Shown here piece by piece: positions 63,322 to 64,000 of a DNA stretch of 64,000 bases. Both the position numbers and the translations under genes were made by a program. Under the pieces are notes generated by a model. That model did no database searches, was not told the DNA's origin, and saw only the letters and a list, made by a program, of their open reading frames with translations. Source of the stretch: an uncultured Acidovorax sp. (GTDB taxonomy: Bacteria; Pseudomonadota; Gammaproteobacteria; Burkholderiales; Burkholderiaceae_C); the NCBI GenBank assembly GCA_913774955.1, contig CAJYKV010000027.1:124001-188000 (forward strand), read 5' to 3'. Numbering within the stretch: the stretch's first letter is position 1; each line of letters starts with the position of its first letter.

Positions 63322-64000
63322 TCAGTGGAACTGCTCTTCCTCGGTGGAGCCGGTGAGCGCGGTGACGCTCGACTTGCCGCCCTGGATCACCGTGGTGACG
63401 TCGTCGAAGTAGCCGGTGCCGACTTCCTGCTGGTGCGACACGAAGGTGTAGCCGCGCTCGCGGGCCGCGAATTCGGGCTCCTGCACCTTCTCGACATAGG
63501 CGGACATGCCGCGCTTCACGTAGTCCTGCGCCAGGTCGAACATGTTGAACCACATGCTGTGGATGCCGGCCAGCGTGATGAACTGGTACTTGTAGCCCAT
63601 GGCACCCAGCTCGCGCTGGAACTTGGCGATGGTCGCGTCGTCGAGGTTCTTCTTCCAGTTGAAGGACGGCGAGCAGTTGTAGGCGAGCAGCTTGCCCGGG
63701 TGCTTGGCGTGCACGGCCTCGGCGAACTTCTTGGCGAACTCCAGATCCGGCGTGCCGGTTTCGCACCAGACGAGGTCGGCATAGTCGGCATAGGCCACGG
63801 CGCGGCTGATGGCCTGGTCGATGCCCTTGCGGGTCTTGTAGAAGCCTTCGGCGGTGCGTTCGCCCGTCAGGAACGGCTTGTCGTTCTCGTCGTAGTCGCT
63901 GGTGATCAGGTCGGCGGCTTCGGCGTCGGTGCGGGCGATGACCAGGGTGGGCACGCCGTACACGTCGGCGGCCATGCGGGCGGCGATCAGCTTCTGCACG
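63322..64000 (-). CDS. aceA: Isocitrate lyase, C-terminal part (5' end beyond right edge)
   Basis: ...[97 protein letters not shown]... Confidence 0.95.
   Translation of the reverse strand, partial: VQKLIAARMAADVYGVPTLVIARTDAEAADLITSDYDENDKPFLTGERTAEGFYKTRKGIDQAISRAVAYADYADLVWCETGTPDLEFAKKFAEAVHAKHPGKLLAYNCSPSFNWKKNLDDATIAKFQRELGAMGYKYQFITLAGIHSMWFNMFDLAQDYVKRGMSAYVEKVQEPEFAARERGYTFVSHQQEVGTGYFDDVTTVIQGGKSSVTALTGSTEEEQFH

Overview
GC-rich (apart from one AT-rich island) betaproteobacterial chromosome segment; gene content and order suggest Comamonadaceae, probably Acidovorax-like (inference). Contents from left to right: a CzcCBA-type metal-efflux operon whose czcA runs off the left edge; a met importer operon interrupted by a chemoreceptor gene; a hybrid sensor kinase; a LysR/MFS divergon; an RND-adaptor/RND/MFS efflux operon with a divergent BaeSR-like two-component system; tRNA-Gly(CCC); a second MFS/LysR pair; an AT-rich polymorphic-toxin island (28.5-31.2 kb) of immunity genes and orphan toxin-tip remnants downstream of a type VI secretion vgrG-eag-rhs-immunity module; ligA-zipA-smc; a CHASE/GGDEF/EAL protein; an ArsB-like permease; an ABC exporter; a small gene with a perfect PIP box; tRNA-Pro(GGG); merR-ihfA-pheT-pheS-rplT-rpmI-infC-thrS; and aceA, which runs off the right edge. 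The best discovery candidates are: (1) a Thr-rich leader peptide plus terminator/antiterminator upstream of thrS (63.05-63.22 kb), which has the geometry of a ribosome-mediated attenuator; (2) a perfect TTCGC-N15-TTCGC PIP box with a correctly spaced -10 element upstream of an unannotated S/P-rich protein (54.4-54.5 kb), a candidate HrpX-regulated type III secreted protein; (3) a tandem orphan Rhs-tip/immunity array with a canonical -1 slippery heptamer inside an Imm51-like gene, an 11-bp repeat at the end of an Imm26-like gene, and two paralogous toxin-tip fragments. All calls come from reading the sequence and the supplied translations. No database search was run.
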